Of a stretch of DNA of 64,000 nucleotides, positions 20,025-29,907 are shown piece after piece; within the stretch, counting starts at the first letter, position 1, and every line of letters begins with the position of its first letter. Origin of the DNA: Mycoplasmatota bacterium (lineage in GTDB: Bacteria > Bacillota_I > Bacilli_A > RF39 > UBA660); contig JALFCF010000005.1 of the NCBI GenBank assembly GCA_022771205.1, forward strand, positions 26,399-90,398, in the 5' to 3' direction. The notes below the pieces were generated by a model that was given only the letters and a program-made list of their open reading frames with translations, was not told the origin of the DNA and made no database searches. The translations under genes were made by a program, and so were the position numbers.

Positions 20025-21437
20025 ATGAGGAAATTAATTGTATTTTGTATAGTTATAGCAATTATATCTTTAAGTAGTTTAAAAGTTAATGCAAGTAGTA
20101 ATTTTTATGAAGGCGAATATATTGATGGAATATATATGAATAAACGAAAAGAAGGATCGTCCACAATATATTATCAAAAAGCTAGATTCTTTAGACAAAC
20201 TGGAACAAATAGATTTGCTTACTGCATCGACCCTTTCGTATTCTTCCAAGAAGGAAGTAATTATGATGCGGTAATAACACCTAGTAATTTAACAGAAAGT
20301 CAAAAACAAAAAATCAGTCTAATAGCCTACTTCGGATATGGATATAATAATCATACCGAAAAAAAATGGTATGCAATAACTCAGATGATGATATGGAAAG
20401 CAGCAGATCTAACTGGTAATTTCTATTTTACAGATAAATTAAATGGTAATAAAATTGAACCATATAATAACGAAATAAATGAAATTAATACTCTAATTGC
20501 AAACTATAAAAAAGAAACATCATTAAATAACAAAACCTATACTATTATAGAAGGAGAAACTTTATCAATAGAAGATAATAATAAAATTTTATCAAATTAT
20601 AAAAACTTAAATCCTAATTTCTTAATTCAAGGAAACAAGTTAATTGGAAGTAATCTAACAGAAGGAGAATATTTAATAGATTTAATAAAAGAAGAAAAAA
20701 AATATCAAAAACCACTGGTATTTTATCAATCAAATAATAGTCAAGCATTAATGCAAACTGGAGATTTGCAGGATAAATTTGAAAAATTAAAAGTAAAAGT
20801 ATTAAAAACACAAATAGAAATCACCAAAGTTGATAAAGATACAAAATCAACAACTCCAAGTGGTGAAGGAATATTAACAGGAGCAATATATAGTCTGTTG
20901 GATAAAAATTATAAAGAAATTAAAACACTAGAAATTAATAAAGATAATATCGCAACTATCCAAAACATACCACTTGGAACCTACTATATACAAGAAAAAA
21001 AAGCTGGAGTTGGATATAAAGTAGATACCAAAAAATATAAAATTGAATTAACAGAACAAAATCACAAAACAAATCTAATATTAGAAAATGAAATCATTAA
21101 AAAGAAAATTATCATTTATAAAACTTATGGAGAAAACAATAAAATACCTGAACCAAATATTTCATTTTCCATATATGATAGTAAAAACCAGAAAATTGCT
21201 ACAATAACCACAGACAAAAATGGGATAGCAGAAATTACTCTGCCATATGGAAAATATAAAATAATTCAAGAGAATACAACCAAGGGATATCATAAAGTTA
21301 AAGATATAAAAGTAGAAATCACCAATGACAAAGATGAATTAATAAAACTAGTAGATTATAAAATAAAAGTTCCTAATACAAAGACAAATTTTATTACATA
21401 TCTTATTAATTTAATACTTAACATATTAAATCTATAA
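20025..21437 (+). CDS. Surface adhesin with putative thioester (TED/TQXA) domain and SpaA-like prealbumin domains, VPNTK C-terminal motif
   Basis: Signal peptide; FAYCIDPFVFF + YAITQMMIWKA (Cys...TQ pattern of thioester domains); ITKVDKDT...GTYYIQEKKAGVGY and KIIQENTTKGY SpaA repeats; C-terminal VPNTKTNFITYLINLILNILNL. Confidence 0.8.
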   Translation: MRKLIVFCIVIAIISLSSLKVNASSNFYEGEYIDGIYMNKRKEGSSTIYYQKARFFRQTGTNRFAYCIDPFVFFQEGSNYDAVITPSNLTESQKQKISLIAYFGYGYNNHTEKKWYAITQMMIWKAADLTGNFYFTDKLNGNKIEPYNNEINEINTLIANYKKETSLNNKTYTIIEGETLSIEDNNKILSNYKNLNPNFLIQGNKLIGSNLTEGEYLIDLIKEEKKYQKPLVFYQSNNSQALMQTGDLQDKFEKLKVKVLKTQIEITKVDKDTKSTTPSGEGILTGAIYSLLDKNYKEIKTLEINKDNIATIQNIPLGTYYIQEKKAGVGYKVDTKKYKIELTEQNHKTNLILENEIIKKKIIIYKTYGENNKIPEPNISFSIYDSKNQKIATITTDKNGIAEITLPYGKYKIIQENTTKGYHKVKDIKVEITNDKDELIKLVDYKIKVPNTKTNFITYLINLILNILNL

Positions 21438-21970
21438 TAAAAAAATTTCTTTGTTTAGGAACAATATTAATATTTTATTGTATCATATGCTATAAAATAT
21501 ATAATAAAACAACAACAATAACAATACCAAATAATAAAACAATTCTTAATAGCGAACCAACATATATACAAAAGAAAGATCAAATAGGATATCTAAAAAT
21601 AGATAAAATAAAATTATATCAACCACTTTTTAATATAAAGAGTAAACATAACAATATAGAAGAAAATATAACTATATTAGAAAATTCAATAATGCCAGAT
21701 AATGAAAACAGTATTATTTTTTTAGCAGCACATTCTGGTACTGGAAAAATAGCTTTTTTTCAATATCTAAATAGACTAAAAGCAGGTGATAAAGTAAAAT
21801 TAAAATATAAAGATAAAATATATAATTACACAATAAATAGTATATGGGAAGAAGAAAAAACTGGTTATATTCATATAAATAAAACAAAAGAAAATCAATT
21901 AATTCTTACCACTTGCAGTCCAAAGAATAAAGATAAACAATTAATAATAGAAAGCATACTATCAAAATAA
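21437..21970 (+). CDS. Sortase with non-canonical (AUA?) start
   Basis: Open frame IKKFLCLGTILIFYCIICYKIYN...QIGYLKIDKIKLYQPLF...FLAAHSGTGKIAFF...LILTTCSPKNKDKQLII; catalytic His and Cys; no ATG/GTG/TTG before 21692. Confidence 0.75.
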   Translation: MKKFLCLGTILIFYCIICYKIYNKTTTITIPNNKTILNSEPTYIQKKDQIGYLKIDKIKLYQPLFNIKSKHNNIEENITILENSIMPDNENSIIFLAAHSGTGKIAFFQYLNRLKAGDKVKLKYKDKIYNYTINSIWEEEKTGYIHINKTKENQLILTTCSPKNKDKQLIIESILSK

Positions 21971-21975
21971 AAATA

Positions 21976-23289
21976 CTAGTTTTTACTAGTATTTTTCTCT
22001 TTTTCTAAAAAATCCAAAGCCCGTTGCAATTGTAAATCATTTTCAGGAACAGGATTAGATAAATATTCTTCTGTTAATTGAACTAGAATATCAGGAGTAA
22101 TTCCTTTACCATCAATCCACTTTCCTTTTGGCGTTAACCATTTTTCAGTCGTATACTTAACACTAGTTCCATCACTTAAAGTATAAGAGGTTTGTACAGT
22201 ACCTTTACCATAAGTAGTTTCTCCTATAATTGTAGTATCACTATAACTATCCCGAAAAGCAGCTGCTAAGATTTCGGAGGCAGAAGCACTAGAAGAATTA
22301 GTTAAAATCACAACAGGATAATCCCTATCTTTTTTTGTATTATCCTTTATCTTATTAATATCATTTTTTACTTTTACCTGATACAACACTGAATTCTTAG
22401 ACATAAACAATTCCAAAATATCTCTAGTTTGGCTTAGATGTCCACCAGGATTAGATCTCACATCAATAATCAATGAATTAATATTTTTCTTTTCTATAGC
22501 TGTTAATTGTTCTTTAAACTGTTGATAAGTATTAGCCGCAAAAGTACTAATAGAAATATATCCGGCATTTCCATTGTTCAATGAATATACTTTGGACTTG
22601 ACAGAAATAAAATCAATAGTATCAGGCTTCACAGATTTAATAAACTCTTCTCCATTACGCCTTAAAGTAATATCTAAAGTTTTATTTTTTGATTCTTTAA
22701 TAATTGAACTAACCTCATCAAACTGTAATCCTTCTAGCGATTGATTACCTATTTTAACTAAATAATCCCCAGATTTAATTTTTGCCTTATCAGCTGGTGA
22801 ATCTTCTACTACACTAGCAATTAAAATATTTCCATCAACGTCCATAGTAATAGTAATTCCTATTCCAAGATAACTACCATCTACTGTTTCATTAAATATC
22901 TGTGCATTCTCGCCTTCCATATACATAGAATAAGGATCTTTCAATGAAGATAACATTCCATCAATAGCAGCATCAACTAAATCTCTCTCATCAATTTTTT
23001 TATAATAATCATCAACAATATTATTATAAACTGTTATTAATTCTTGAAGTGAAGAAGAAACTTTTTCACCACGATATTCTTGTCTAAAAAAAGAAACACT
23101 GCAACCAACAACAACACCAAAACTAATAGAAATAATAATTATAATTAAGACTTCTATAGTATTAAAACCACTTTTATGCTCAACAATAATCTCTCTAACA
23201 TTTTCATTAGAAGAATCAGACTCATCCTCCAGTTGAGGTAATCTTTTAAAATTTGGTTTAACAAAAGGAAATTTACCTTTTAAAGACAT
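21976..23289 (-). CDS. S41-family C-terminal processing peptidase with PDZ domain
   Basis: DGMLSSLKDPYSMYM, PDZ DSPADKAKIKSGDYLVKIG, VILTNSSSASASEILAAAFRD, GKGTVQTSYTLSDG. Confidence 0.95.
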   Translation of the reverse strand: MSLKGKFPFVKPNFKRLPQLEDESDSSNENVREIIVEHKSGFNTIEVLIIIIISISFGVVVGCSVSFFRQEYRGEKVSSSLQELITVYNNIVDDYYKKIDERDLVDAAIDGMLSSLKDPYSMYMEGENAQIFNETVDGSYLGIGITITMDVDGNILIASVVEDSPADKAKIKSGDYLVKIGNQSLEGLQFDEVSSIIKESKNKTLDITLRRNGEEFIKSVKPDTIDFISVKSKVYSLNNGNAGYISISTFAANTYQQFKEQLTAIEKKNINSLIIDVRSNPGGHLSQTRDILELFMSKNSVLYQVKVKNDINKIKDNTKKDRDYPVVILTNSSSASASEILAAAFRDSYSDTTIIGETTYGKGTVQTSYTLSDGTSVKYTTEKWLTPKGKWIDGKGITPDILVQLTEEYLSNPVPENDLQLQRALDFLEKEKNTSKN

Positions 23290-23359
23290 AAACATCACCT
23301 CTATAAACTCTATGATAATAATATCATAAAATAATAAAAAAAATAAGAGGAAACTCCTC

Positions 23360-23905
23360 TTATGACAATTCATTCTTAATCAAATCTTCTCCTTCGATAT
23401 AATTAATAACATTACCATCTTCAAATTCTATCAATGTAGGCTCTGCTATTTTTAACTCATCAATTTTATTAACTTTTGGATTAGATATATCTGATATAAA
23501 TTTATTATTAAATGCACTACTCATATCAACTGTATAAATAGAATCATGGTTTTCCTTATCCTCATAAGTAGTAATAATATTTGTATAAATAGATTTTAAA
23601 TTATCAGATGACATATCATAATAAAGTACATAATAATGGTCATCTTTCATAGAAAAACTATTTCCGGCAAGAATTTCTTGATACTGGATATCTGCTTCGG
23701 AAGGAGTAGTATTAATTACAGTAGATGTATCATCACCTTTCTCTAGAATATACACAGTAAGAAAATAAAATATTACAAGAACTAAAATTATAACAAATAA
23801 AATCTTAATAACTTTACTAAATTCAGAAGAAAATGAAGAAGACATTGAATCTACTTTTTGGTGCATTTTTCTTCTATATTGTCTATTGTTTGCCATATTA
23901 ATCAC
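23360..23905 (-). CDS. Membrane-anchored thioredoxin-like protein lacking CXXC
   Basis: Single TM then YYVLYYDMSSDN...EPTLIEFEDGNVINYIEG (thioredoxin-like, cis-Pro region) without cysteines. Confidence 0.5.
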   Translation of the reverse strand: MINMANNRQYRRKMHQKVDSMSSSFSSEFSKVIKILFVIILVLVIFYFLTVYILEKGDDTSTVINTTPSEADIQYQEILAGNSFSMKDDHYYVLYYDMSSDNLKSIYTNIITTYEDKENHDSIYTVDMSSAFNNKFISDISNPKVNKIDELKIAEPTLIEFEDGNVINYIEGEDLIKNELS

Positions 23906-23947
23906 CTAAAAGAATTATAACACAAGAAAAAAAAGAGGTAAAGCTCT

Positions 23948-24943
23948 TTATTTCATGGTTTGAACTACCCCAATAGATTGAGCAACCTCTACTAATTCAT
24001 CTTGATTCAAAACATCACTAACTAAATAATACTCTATTCCATTTGTCGTCCAATTCAAAGAATTATTAGTCATAACACCTAGTGTATCCATTAATTGATA
24101 CGGTTCACCATAAGTAGGAACAATTGTAAACTCATTTTCAATATTTGCAGTTTCTTCAACTAACAAAAATGGTTTTTCTCCATCAAAGGTCATAATAATT
24201 CTTTCACCAGTTCCCTTATCTATTTTTTCCTCATTTGTAAGCTTAGTACCACTAGGAATCATCAAAGGATAAATACTTTCATCTAAAACACTTGTCTGAT
24301 CTACAGTATCGTCAACAGCATAGGTTTTCATAACAGTATTTAAAGAAAAATAATCTTTTTTAAAATTGGGAGAATAATCTATTTTTTTATATTCCATAGT
24401 CATACATATTACAGAATCACTATTATATACTTGAACTTTTTCTAATTTTAATTTTTTAGAAAGATTAATTTTTTGTTTTACTAAATTACGATTATTAGGA
24501 TAATTAACTGACGTCATAAAACTGTAACCAGACTTAGTTTCTTTAAAGATTCTATCATCGTCATCCTTGATATCTTGAACTAAAGACTCTAATAAGTATA
24601 TTTGAGAATTACTATAAGGCCAGTCACTCTGAAACTTAAAACTTTTATTAAGTGATGGAGTAACTACATATACACCATCATCATTTTTTAAAATTACTTG
24701 TGTATGATTATTAGAAATATTAGTCAAACTTACTCTATAGTATTTTTCCTGTTTAAAAGCCACTTCAATATCATAATTATAAATATTATCATTATTTACT
24801 ATTTCTAATTTTCCTTCTATATAATACGCATCGGTATCATTTACCTTTTTACTAAAATCTTTTATAACATCTTTCTCATCATACTTTCCACATCCAGAAA
24901 GCAAAAAAAGACTAAAAAAGAAAAGTAATAATATTTTTTTCAT
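23948..24943 (-). CDS. Lipoprotein, LolA/GerS-like
   Basis: Lipobox LFLLSGCGKYDEKDV; LolA/GerS-like arrangement (YYIEGKLEI...YRVSLTN...GVYVVTPSLNKSFKFQSDWP). Confidence 0.6.
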   Translation of the reverse strand: MKKILLLFFFSLFLLSGCGKYDEKDVIKDFSKKVNDTDAYYIEGKLEIVNNDNIYNYDIEVAFKQEKYYRVSLTNISNNHTQVILKNDDGVYVVTPSLNKSFKFQSDWPYSNSQIYLLESLVQDIKDDDDRIFKETKSGYSFMTSVNYPNNRNLVKQKINLSKKLKLEKVQVYNSDSVICMTMEYKKIDYSPNFKKDYFSLNTVMKTYAVDDTVDQTSVLDESIYPLMIPSGTKLTNEEKIDKGTGERIIMTFDGEKPFLLVEETANIENEFTIVPTYGEPYQLMDTLGVMTNNSLNWTTNGIEYYLVSDVLNQDELVEVAQSIGVVQTMK

Positions 24944-25031
24944 AATTCACCTCTCATACATTCTATTAAATTGTATGGAAGTTTTTAATTTTTATGCAAA
25001 AAAAGATAGCTTTACGCTATCTATAAAAATA

Positions 25032-26396
25032 CTATGAAATTCTTACTCTAATTTTCTTTGTTTTTGGTGTATATGTAAGTTTTAAATCAGACTTTTCAAC
25101 ATGAACTTCAACTTCATGTTCACCAACACCATAATCCTTTAAATCAACATAAGCAACTATTGATGAAGCATCAAGTTTATCAACAATATCCGAACTACCA
25201 CTAACAGAAACTGTAACTGTAGTATCAGCAGCAGATAAAGCTTGAACAGATAATCCATCAGCTAAATTTCTAAATTCGATAGTATTAACGGTAAACTCTT
25301 TCGTAGTAGAATTAGCTACCTTAACATCAACAGTAATTGTCTTTTCACTAATTTCCGTAATTCCTTTTGGTTTCTTAAGAGTCACAGTAAACTTCTTATC
25401 CTTATCCAATCCCTTAACATCAACTTCAACTTCCAATTCTTCAATCTTATCTATCGCATCTTGTTGACCATAAACAGTAACTGTAGAAACACTAGTGTTA
25501 ATGGACTCGATAGATTTACCAAAAGCAAGTTTTCCAGTAGGAACAACTTTAACAGGAATTTCTTTACTAGGAGATGTAATAGTAAGTTTAGCATCTACCG
25601 TTGAAGGAACAATCTCAACATCGACACGCTGTCCTTCCTCATCATAAGCAACAAGAGGAACATCTTTAAGAGTAATTTCACCAGCCTTAGGCTTATTAAT
25701 TTCTTCTACATCTACTAATGCTCTAACTGTAGCAACTTTATCCAATTTATATTGAGCACCTTTAATAATAACATCTGTTCTATCCAACTCTACATTATCA
25801 ATATATAATTTACTATCTAACTCATCTTGATGTAAAATATCAACTGTTAAACTCTTGGTAGCACTAACTTTTTCATAAATAGTAACTGTAACTTCAGAAG
25901 GATCTAAACGATAATCCAAAGATTTTAGTCTTTGAGAGTAATTAAGTGTTACTTTATGATTACCAGGCTTTAAACCAGTCAAATCGACCGTTACACCTTT
26001 AGAAGGAGCCTGTTTAGCTAGAAAAATATGCCTACGTTGTCCAATTAAGGTAATATCAACTGTTTCGGGTAATCCTTCAACCACATAAAGTTCCTCATTA
26101 TAAACTGCTGTTACAGGTTCATCATATAGCACTTCAGCATATTGATCTATCATAACATTTGATTCCTGGTCAACAATAACAAATACACCAAATGCTAATA
26201 TTAAACTCACAATAATTAATGTCGACTTTTTTGAAGCAATACGATCTAAATTTTTAGTATTATCTTTAAAAAAATTGGCAATCTTTAGCATTAATTTAGT
26301 TATGGGAGTAATTAACCATTTATCAAAAAATGATAGAATATGACGAAAGAATGCTTTAATACTTTTACTTATTCTCTTCATATATCTCTTCCTCAT
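25032..26396 (-). CDS. YbbR-domain protein (CdaR-like)
   Basis: N-terminal TM then four YbbR-like repeats; overlaps cdaA. Confidence 0.88.
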   Translation of the reverse strand: MRKRYMKRISKSIKAFFRHILSFFDKWLITPITKLMLKIANFFKDNTKNLDRIASKKSTLIIVSLILAFGVFVIVDQESNVMIDQYAEVLYDEPVTAVYNEELYVVEGLPETVDITLIGQRRHIFLAKQAPSKGVTVDLTGLKPGNHKVTLNYSQRLKSLDYRLDPSEVTVTIYEKVSATKSLTVDILHQDELDSKLYIDNVELDRTDVIIKGAQYKLDKVATVRALVDVEEINKPKAGEITLKDVPLVAYDEEGQRVDVEIVPSTVDAKLTITSPSKEIPVKVVPTGKLAFGKSIESINTSVSTVTVYGQQDAIDKIEELEVEVDVKGLDKDKKFTVTLKKPKGITEISEKTITVDVKVANSTTKEFTVNTIEFRNLADGLSVQALSAADTTVTVSVSGSSDIVDKLDASSIVAYVDLKDYGVGEHEVEVHVEKSDLKLTYTPKTKKIRVRIS

Positions 26397-27198
26397 CTAT
26401 TTCTTCTTCATCTAAATCTACATCATGTTTTGGTCGAAGTTCATCAATTAACATCATACGAACATCATCCAAAGTCAAATTGTATAACATTTCTCCCTTT
26501 AATGCTATAGAAACTCGACCAGTTTCTTCAGAAACCACTATACTAATTGCATCTGTTTCTTCACTTAATCCCAAAGCAGCTCTATGTCTAGTTCCTAATC
26601 TACGATTAAGCTTAGGACTACTGCTAGTTGGGAATACTGCACCTGCACAAGTAATTCTATCACCTTGAATAATCACACCACCATCATGTAGCGGATTTCC
26701 TTCATAAAAAATTGCAATTAATAAATCACTAGATAAATCTGCATAAATTTTCTTAGCTTTTTCAATATAATTTCCTAAACTAATATCACGCTCCAATACA
26801 ATCAAAGCACCAATACGTTCTTTTCTCATATAGTCAACTGCATTAACAATTTCATAGACTAAATGTTCACGTTCATCTACTGTCAATGTTTTATGACGTC
26901 CTAATAACTGAGTACGTCCTAATTGCTCCAATATTGTTCGTATCTCTGGCTGAAAAATTATAATCAAAGCTATTGGTCCCCACTGAATAACATAATCAAG
27001 TAATACTGCAATTGTAGTAAAGCCTAACCAATCACTTACCAAACTTAAAATTATTACAAATACAACTCCCTTAAAAATTAAAGAAAGCTTAATATTATTT
27101 TTTATATTTTTCAAAATAAAATAAAAAATAATCCATACAAGACATATATCACCTAATTTTCTCAAAATTGATATAATGTCAGTAACTGTTATCGTCAT
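26365..27198 (-). CDS. cdaA: Diadenylate cyclase CdaA (c-di-AMP synthase)
   Basis: IFYEGNPLHDGGVIIQGDRITCAGAVFPTS, LGTRHRAALGLSEETDAISIVVSEETGRVSIA. Confidence 0.95.
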   Translation of the reverse strand: MTITVTDIISILRKLGDICLVWIIFYFILKNIKNNIKLSLIFKGVVFVIILSLVSDWLGFTTIAVLLDYVIQWGPIALIIIFQPEIRTILEQLGRTQLLGRHKTLTVDEREHLVYEIVNAVDYMRKERIGALIVLERDISLGNYIEKAKKIYADLSSDLLIAIFYEGNPLHDGGVIIQGDRITCAGAVFPTSSSPKLNRRLGTRHRAALGLSEETDAISIVVSEETGRVSIALKGEMLYNLTLDDVRMMLIDELRPKHDVDLDEEEIDEEEIYEENK

Positions 27199-27251
27199 CA
27201 AATCCCTCCATGCTCTATAATAGTATACAAAAAATAACAAAAATAGTAAAG

Positions 27252-27716
27252 TTATTGTTGATGTTCATCAGAAATAATCTCATTCTGTTTAGGTTGTGCT
27301 GAGGTCGAATTAGAAATACTATCAGAATCCCCGATAACTTCAGCTACCATGTCATTAGTAACAACATTTTCAGTTTGAGCAACATTTGTAGTAACAACAT
27401 TACCAACATGTTGTAATTGAGCAGAAGAAATCGTAGTTACAGCATTTGAAGCAATTGATGCTGCACTCACATCATCAGTTGGTAAAAAATGAACTTCTGC
27501 ATACATTTCTTTCTGTCTTTTTTCTAACTCCTTTTGTTTTAACGTAGCTTCTGCCAAATAACCTATACAAGCAACAATTCCAATAACAGAAAACACAACA
27601 ACAACAATATACAAAGGGCCGGATAAAAAATCACGAAAGAACGAAATAATTACATCCAATATACCACCCCTATTCTTAATTCTAATAATAACATTTTTTG
27701 AAGTAAAAAACAACAA
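27252..27716 (-). CDS. Small membrane protein of unknown function upstream of cdaA
   Basis: Single TM segment plus Thr/Val/Ser-rich tail; start uncertain. Confidence 0.5.
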   Translation of the reverse strand: MLFFTSKNVIIRIKNRGGILDVIISFFRDFLSGPLYIVVVVFSVIGIVACIGYLAEATLKQKELEKRQKEMYAEVHFLPTDDVSAASIASNAVTTISSAQLQHVGNVVTTNVAQTENVVTNDMVAEVIGDSDSISNSTSAQPKQNEIISDEHQQ

Positions 27717-27771
27717 AAATCAATCTTTAACCGATTGATTTTTCTATGTGAATTATATTCTTTATCATACA

Positions 27772-27847
27772 TGGTGCCGATTAAAGGACTTGAACCTTCG
27801 ATCTTCGCATTACGAATGCGCTGCTCTACCAACTGAGCTAAATCGGC
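27772..27847 (-). tRNA. tRNA-Thr (anticodon CGU)
   Basis: Minus strand GCCGATTTAGCTCAGTTGGTAGAGCAGCGCATTCGTAATGCGAAGATCGAAGGTTCAAGTCCTTTAATCGGCACCA; anticodon loop TTCGTAA; CCA encoded. Confidence 0.96.
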
Positions 27848-27911
27848 AAAGAAAAAGATACAAAATAATTGTATCATTTTTTTCTCATAATTGAAACTAT
27901 TTTTAAAAAAA

Positions 27912-28112
27912 CTATTTAACTTCAATATGATTAAATAAAATTCCAATATTAATTAGTCCAGAAATACCAACCAAGCTATAAATAATTCTACTAAATAAAG
28001 ATCCAACTCCAAAAATAGTATCAACTAAATTAAAGTCTAATACTCCAATTAATCCCCAATTAATAGCTCCGATAATGGTAATTACTAATAATATTTTTTG
28101 TACTGTTTCCAT
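27912..28112 (-). CDS. DUF378 family membrane protein
   Basis: KILLVITIIGAINWGLIGVLDFNLVDTIFG...RIIYSLVGISGL. Confidence 0.9.
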   Translation of the reverse strand: METVQKILLVITIIGAINWGLIGVLDFNLVDTIFGVGSLFSRIIYSLVGISGLINIGILFNHIEVK

Positions 28113-28271
28113 ATAATCCCTCCTATCTATAGCATGAACAAAATAGAAAAAATTATACTATTATTTCTAAAATTTTTATTTAACTTTTTAAATATATTTA
28201 TCAATACACTACCAATAATAGTTTTCAAAAATCGAATCATGATATCTATATAAAAAAAGAAACTAGATAAC

Positions 28272-29300
28272 CTAGATTCTCCTAACCGCAATAACATGAG
28301 TACCACTACCACGTGTCCAAGCCGCAACATCACTAGCAATTACACCCTGTACCGGATTAGTAGCATGAATCATTTGACCATTACCAACATAAATAGCAGA
28401 GTGCGTTGGAACAGAAGAATTATATCCCCAAATAAGAATATCACCAGGTTGAGCATTCTCATAACTAACAGCCACACCATCATACATTTGAGTAGAACTA
28501 CTTCTACTAACAGTAATTCCTATTTGATTATACAAATATTGAACAAATCCACTACAATCAAACCCAGCAGGACTATTCCCTCCAGCTACATATGGACTAC
28601 CGATAAGAGAATAAGCAAGCTGAACCAATGAATTTATATCACCAGTAGCAACATAATCATTTTGATAATTATTATTTGGTACAGATACTACTTGCTCCAC
28701 CTTTTCTGAAACTTCAACCGAATAAGTAGCAGAGGAAATATTACCATATTTATCAACCGCTTTAACTGTAACTTGATAAGTTCCAGGAGTATTACTATCA
28801 ACATTACTATCAACTGTATAATAATTAGTATCAACCTCATCATTAATTATTTCTCTTTGCTGATATTCAATTTTTCCATCAACTTTATCATAAACAGAAG
28901 ATAAATTGCCTAACATATCAAAAGAATCCCCGGCAGTTAAAGATATTGTTGTATCTTTCAATTGAATTTCAGGAGCAACAGTATCCTTAACTTCAACCAT
29001 AATTGGAATTTCTTTTACTATTTGATTTTTCTCTACTTCAACAATAATTTCCTGTGGACCAACTTTGGTAGTATCAATGTCTTTTTTTATAGATACAATT
29101 TCTCCGTCTACCGAATCTACAACTTCACGAATGTCATAGTTAGGACTACCATATTCAATCATAGCTGTTTTAGAAACATAAACATCAATACTAGAATAGA
29201 CTTGATGATACTCATAAAAATAGCAAAACATCAAACTTAGAAAAAGAAACATAGTTGTCCCTAACAATTTACGTTTCGACGGTAAATTTTCTGTTTTCAT
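28272..29300 (-). CDS. Secreted NlpC/P60 endopeptidase with Ig-like/DUF5011-type domains
   Basis: SPAGFDCSGFVQYLYNQIGI, QPGDILIW, PTHSAIYVGNGQMIHA; DTVAPEIQLKDTTISLTAGDSFD repeat; SD ggggag before ATG at 29300. Confidence 0.92.
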   Translation of the reverse strand: MKTENLPSKRKLLGTTMFLFLSLMFCYFYEYHQVYSSIDVYVSKTAMIEYGSPNYDIREVVDSVDGEIVSIKKDIDTTKVGPQEIIVEVEKNQIVKEIPIMVEVKDTVAPEIQLKDTTISLTAGDSFDMLGNLSSVYDKVDGKIEYQQREIINDEVDTNYYTVDSNVDSNTPGTYQVTVKAVDKYGNISSATYSVEVSEKVEQVVSVPNNNYQNDYVATGDINSLVQLAYSLIGSPYVAGGNSPAGFDCSGFVQYLYNQIGITVSRSSSTQMYDGVAVSYENAQPGDILIWGYNSSVPTHSAIYVGNGQMIHATNPVQGVIASDVAAWTRGSGTHVIAVRRI

Positions 29301-29425
29301 ATATAATCTCCCCCTGAGATAAGGTATATTATAACATAACTGGTAATCATTGTCAAAATTCATCACCTATATATAGCCTAACCCAAAAAAGAAAATATAT
29401 ACAAAAGAAGAAGACTTTTAGTATT

Positions 29426-29863
29426 CTACAAATATTTTTCCATTATTTTATGAGATTTTTTTTGAAATTTCAAAAAATCTTTTGCCAGATCAAAATCATC
29501 TTTATTAACATCATCACTTGCATTTTCTATTCTCTTTTTCATTTCTACTTCGCCCATCAACAATCCTTGAATCAACAAATCGGCAATAGCAGAGTCACTA
29601 TTATCTGCTAAAACCTCCTTGAAGATTCCCATAGAAGACATCATTTTGGTCATATTTCCTACTTTTTCTGGAGGTATGTCCCTAGAAAGTAAAATTTCCT
29701 TTGCTTTTTCTTCAAAAGAAGAATAACCTTTAAAAATCTCTTCTACATCTCCGATAATTTTATTATCTTTATCTTTTAAATTTCCTAATAATTTTTCTGT
29801 AGAAAATCTCCCCATAGAAGCATCTTTATAAATTTTTTCAATCAATTCACATTGCTTATTCAT
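29426..29863 (-). CDS. Helical protein of unknown function (145 aa)
   Basis: Complete ORF with SD; predominantly helical. Confidence 0.6.
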   Translation of the reverse strand: MNKQCELIEKIYKDASMGRFSTEKLLGNLKDKDNKIIGDVEEIFKGYSSFEEKAKEILLSRDIPPEKVGNMTKMMSSMGIFKEVLADNSDSAIADLLIQGLLMGEVEMKKRIENASDDVNKDDFDLAKDFLKFQKKSHKIMEKYL

Positions 29864-29907
29864 TTTTTCACCTCAATATTAGTATGAAAAAAAGAAAAAT
29901 ATTTATA

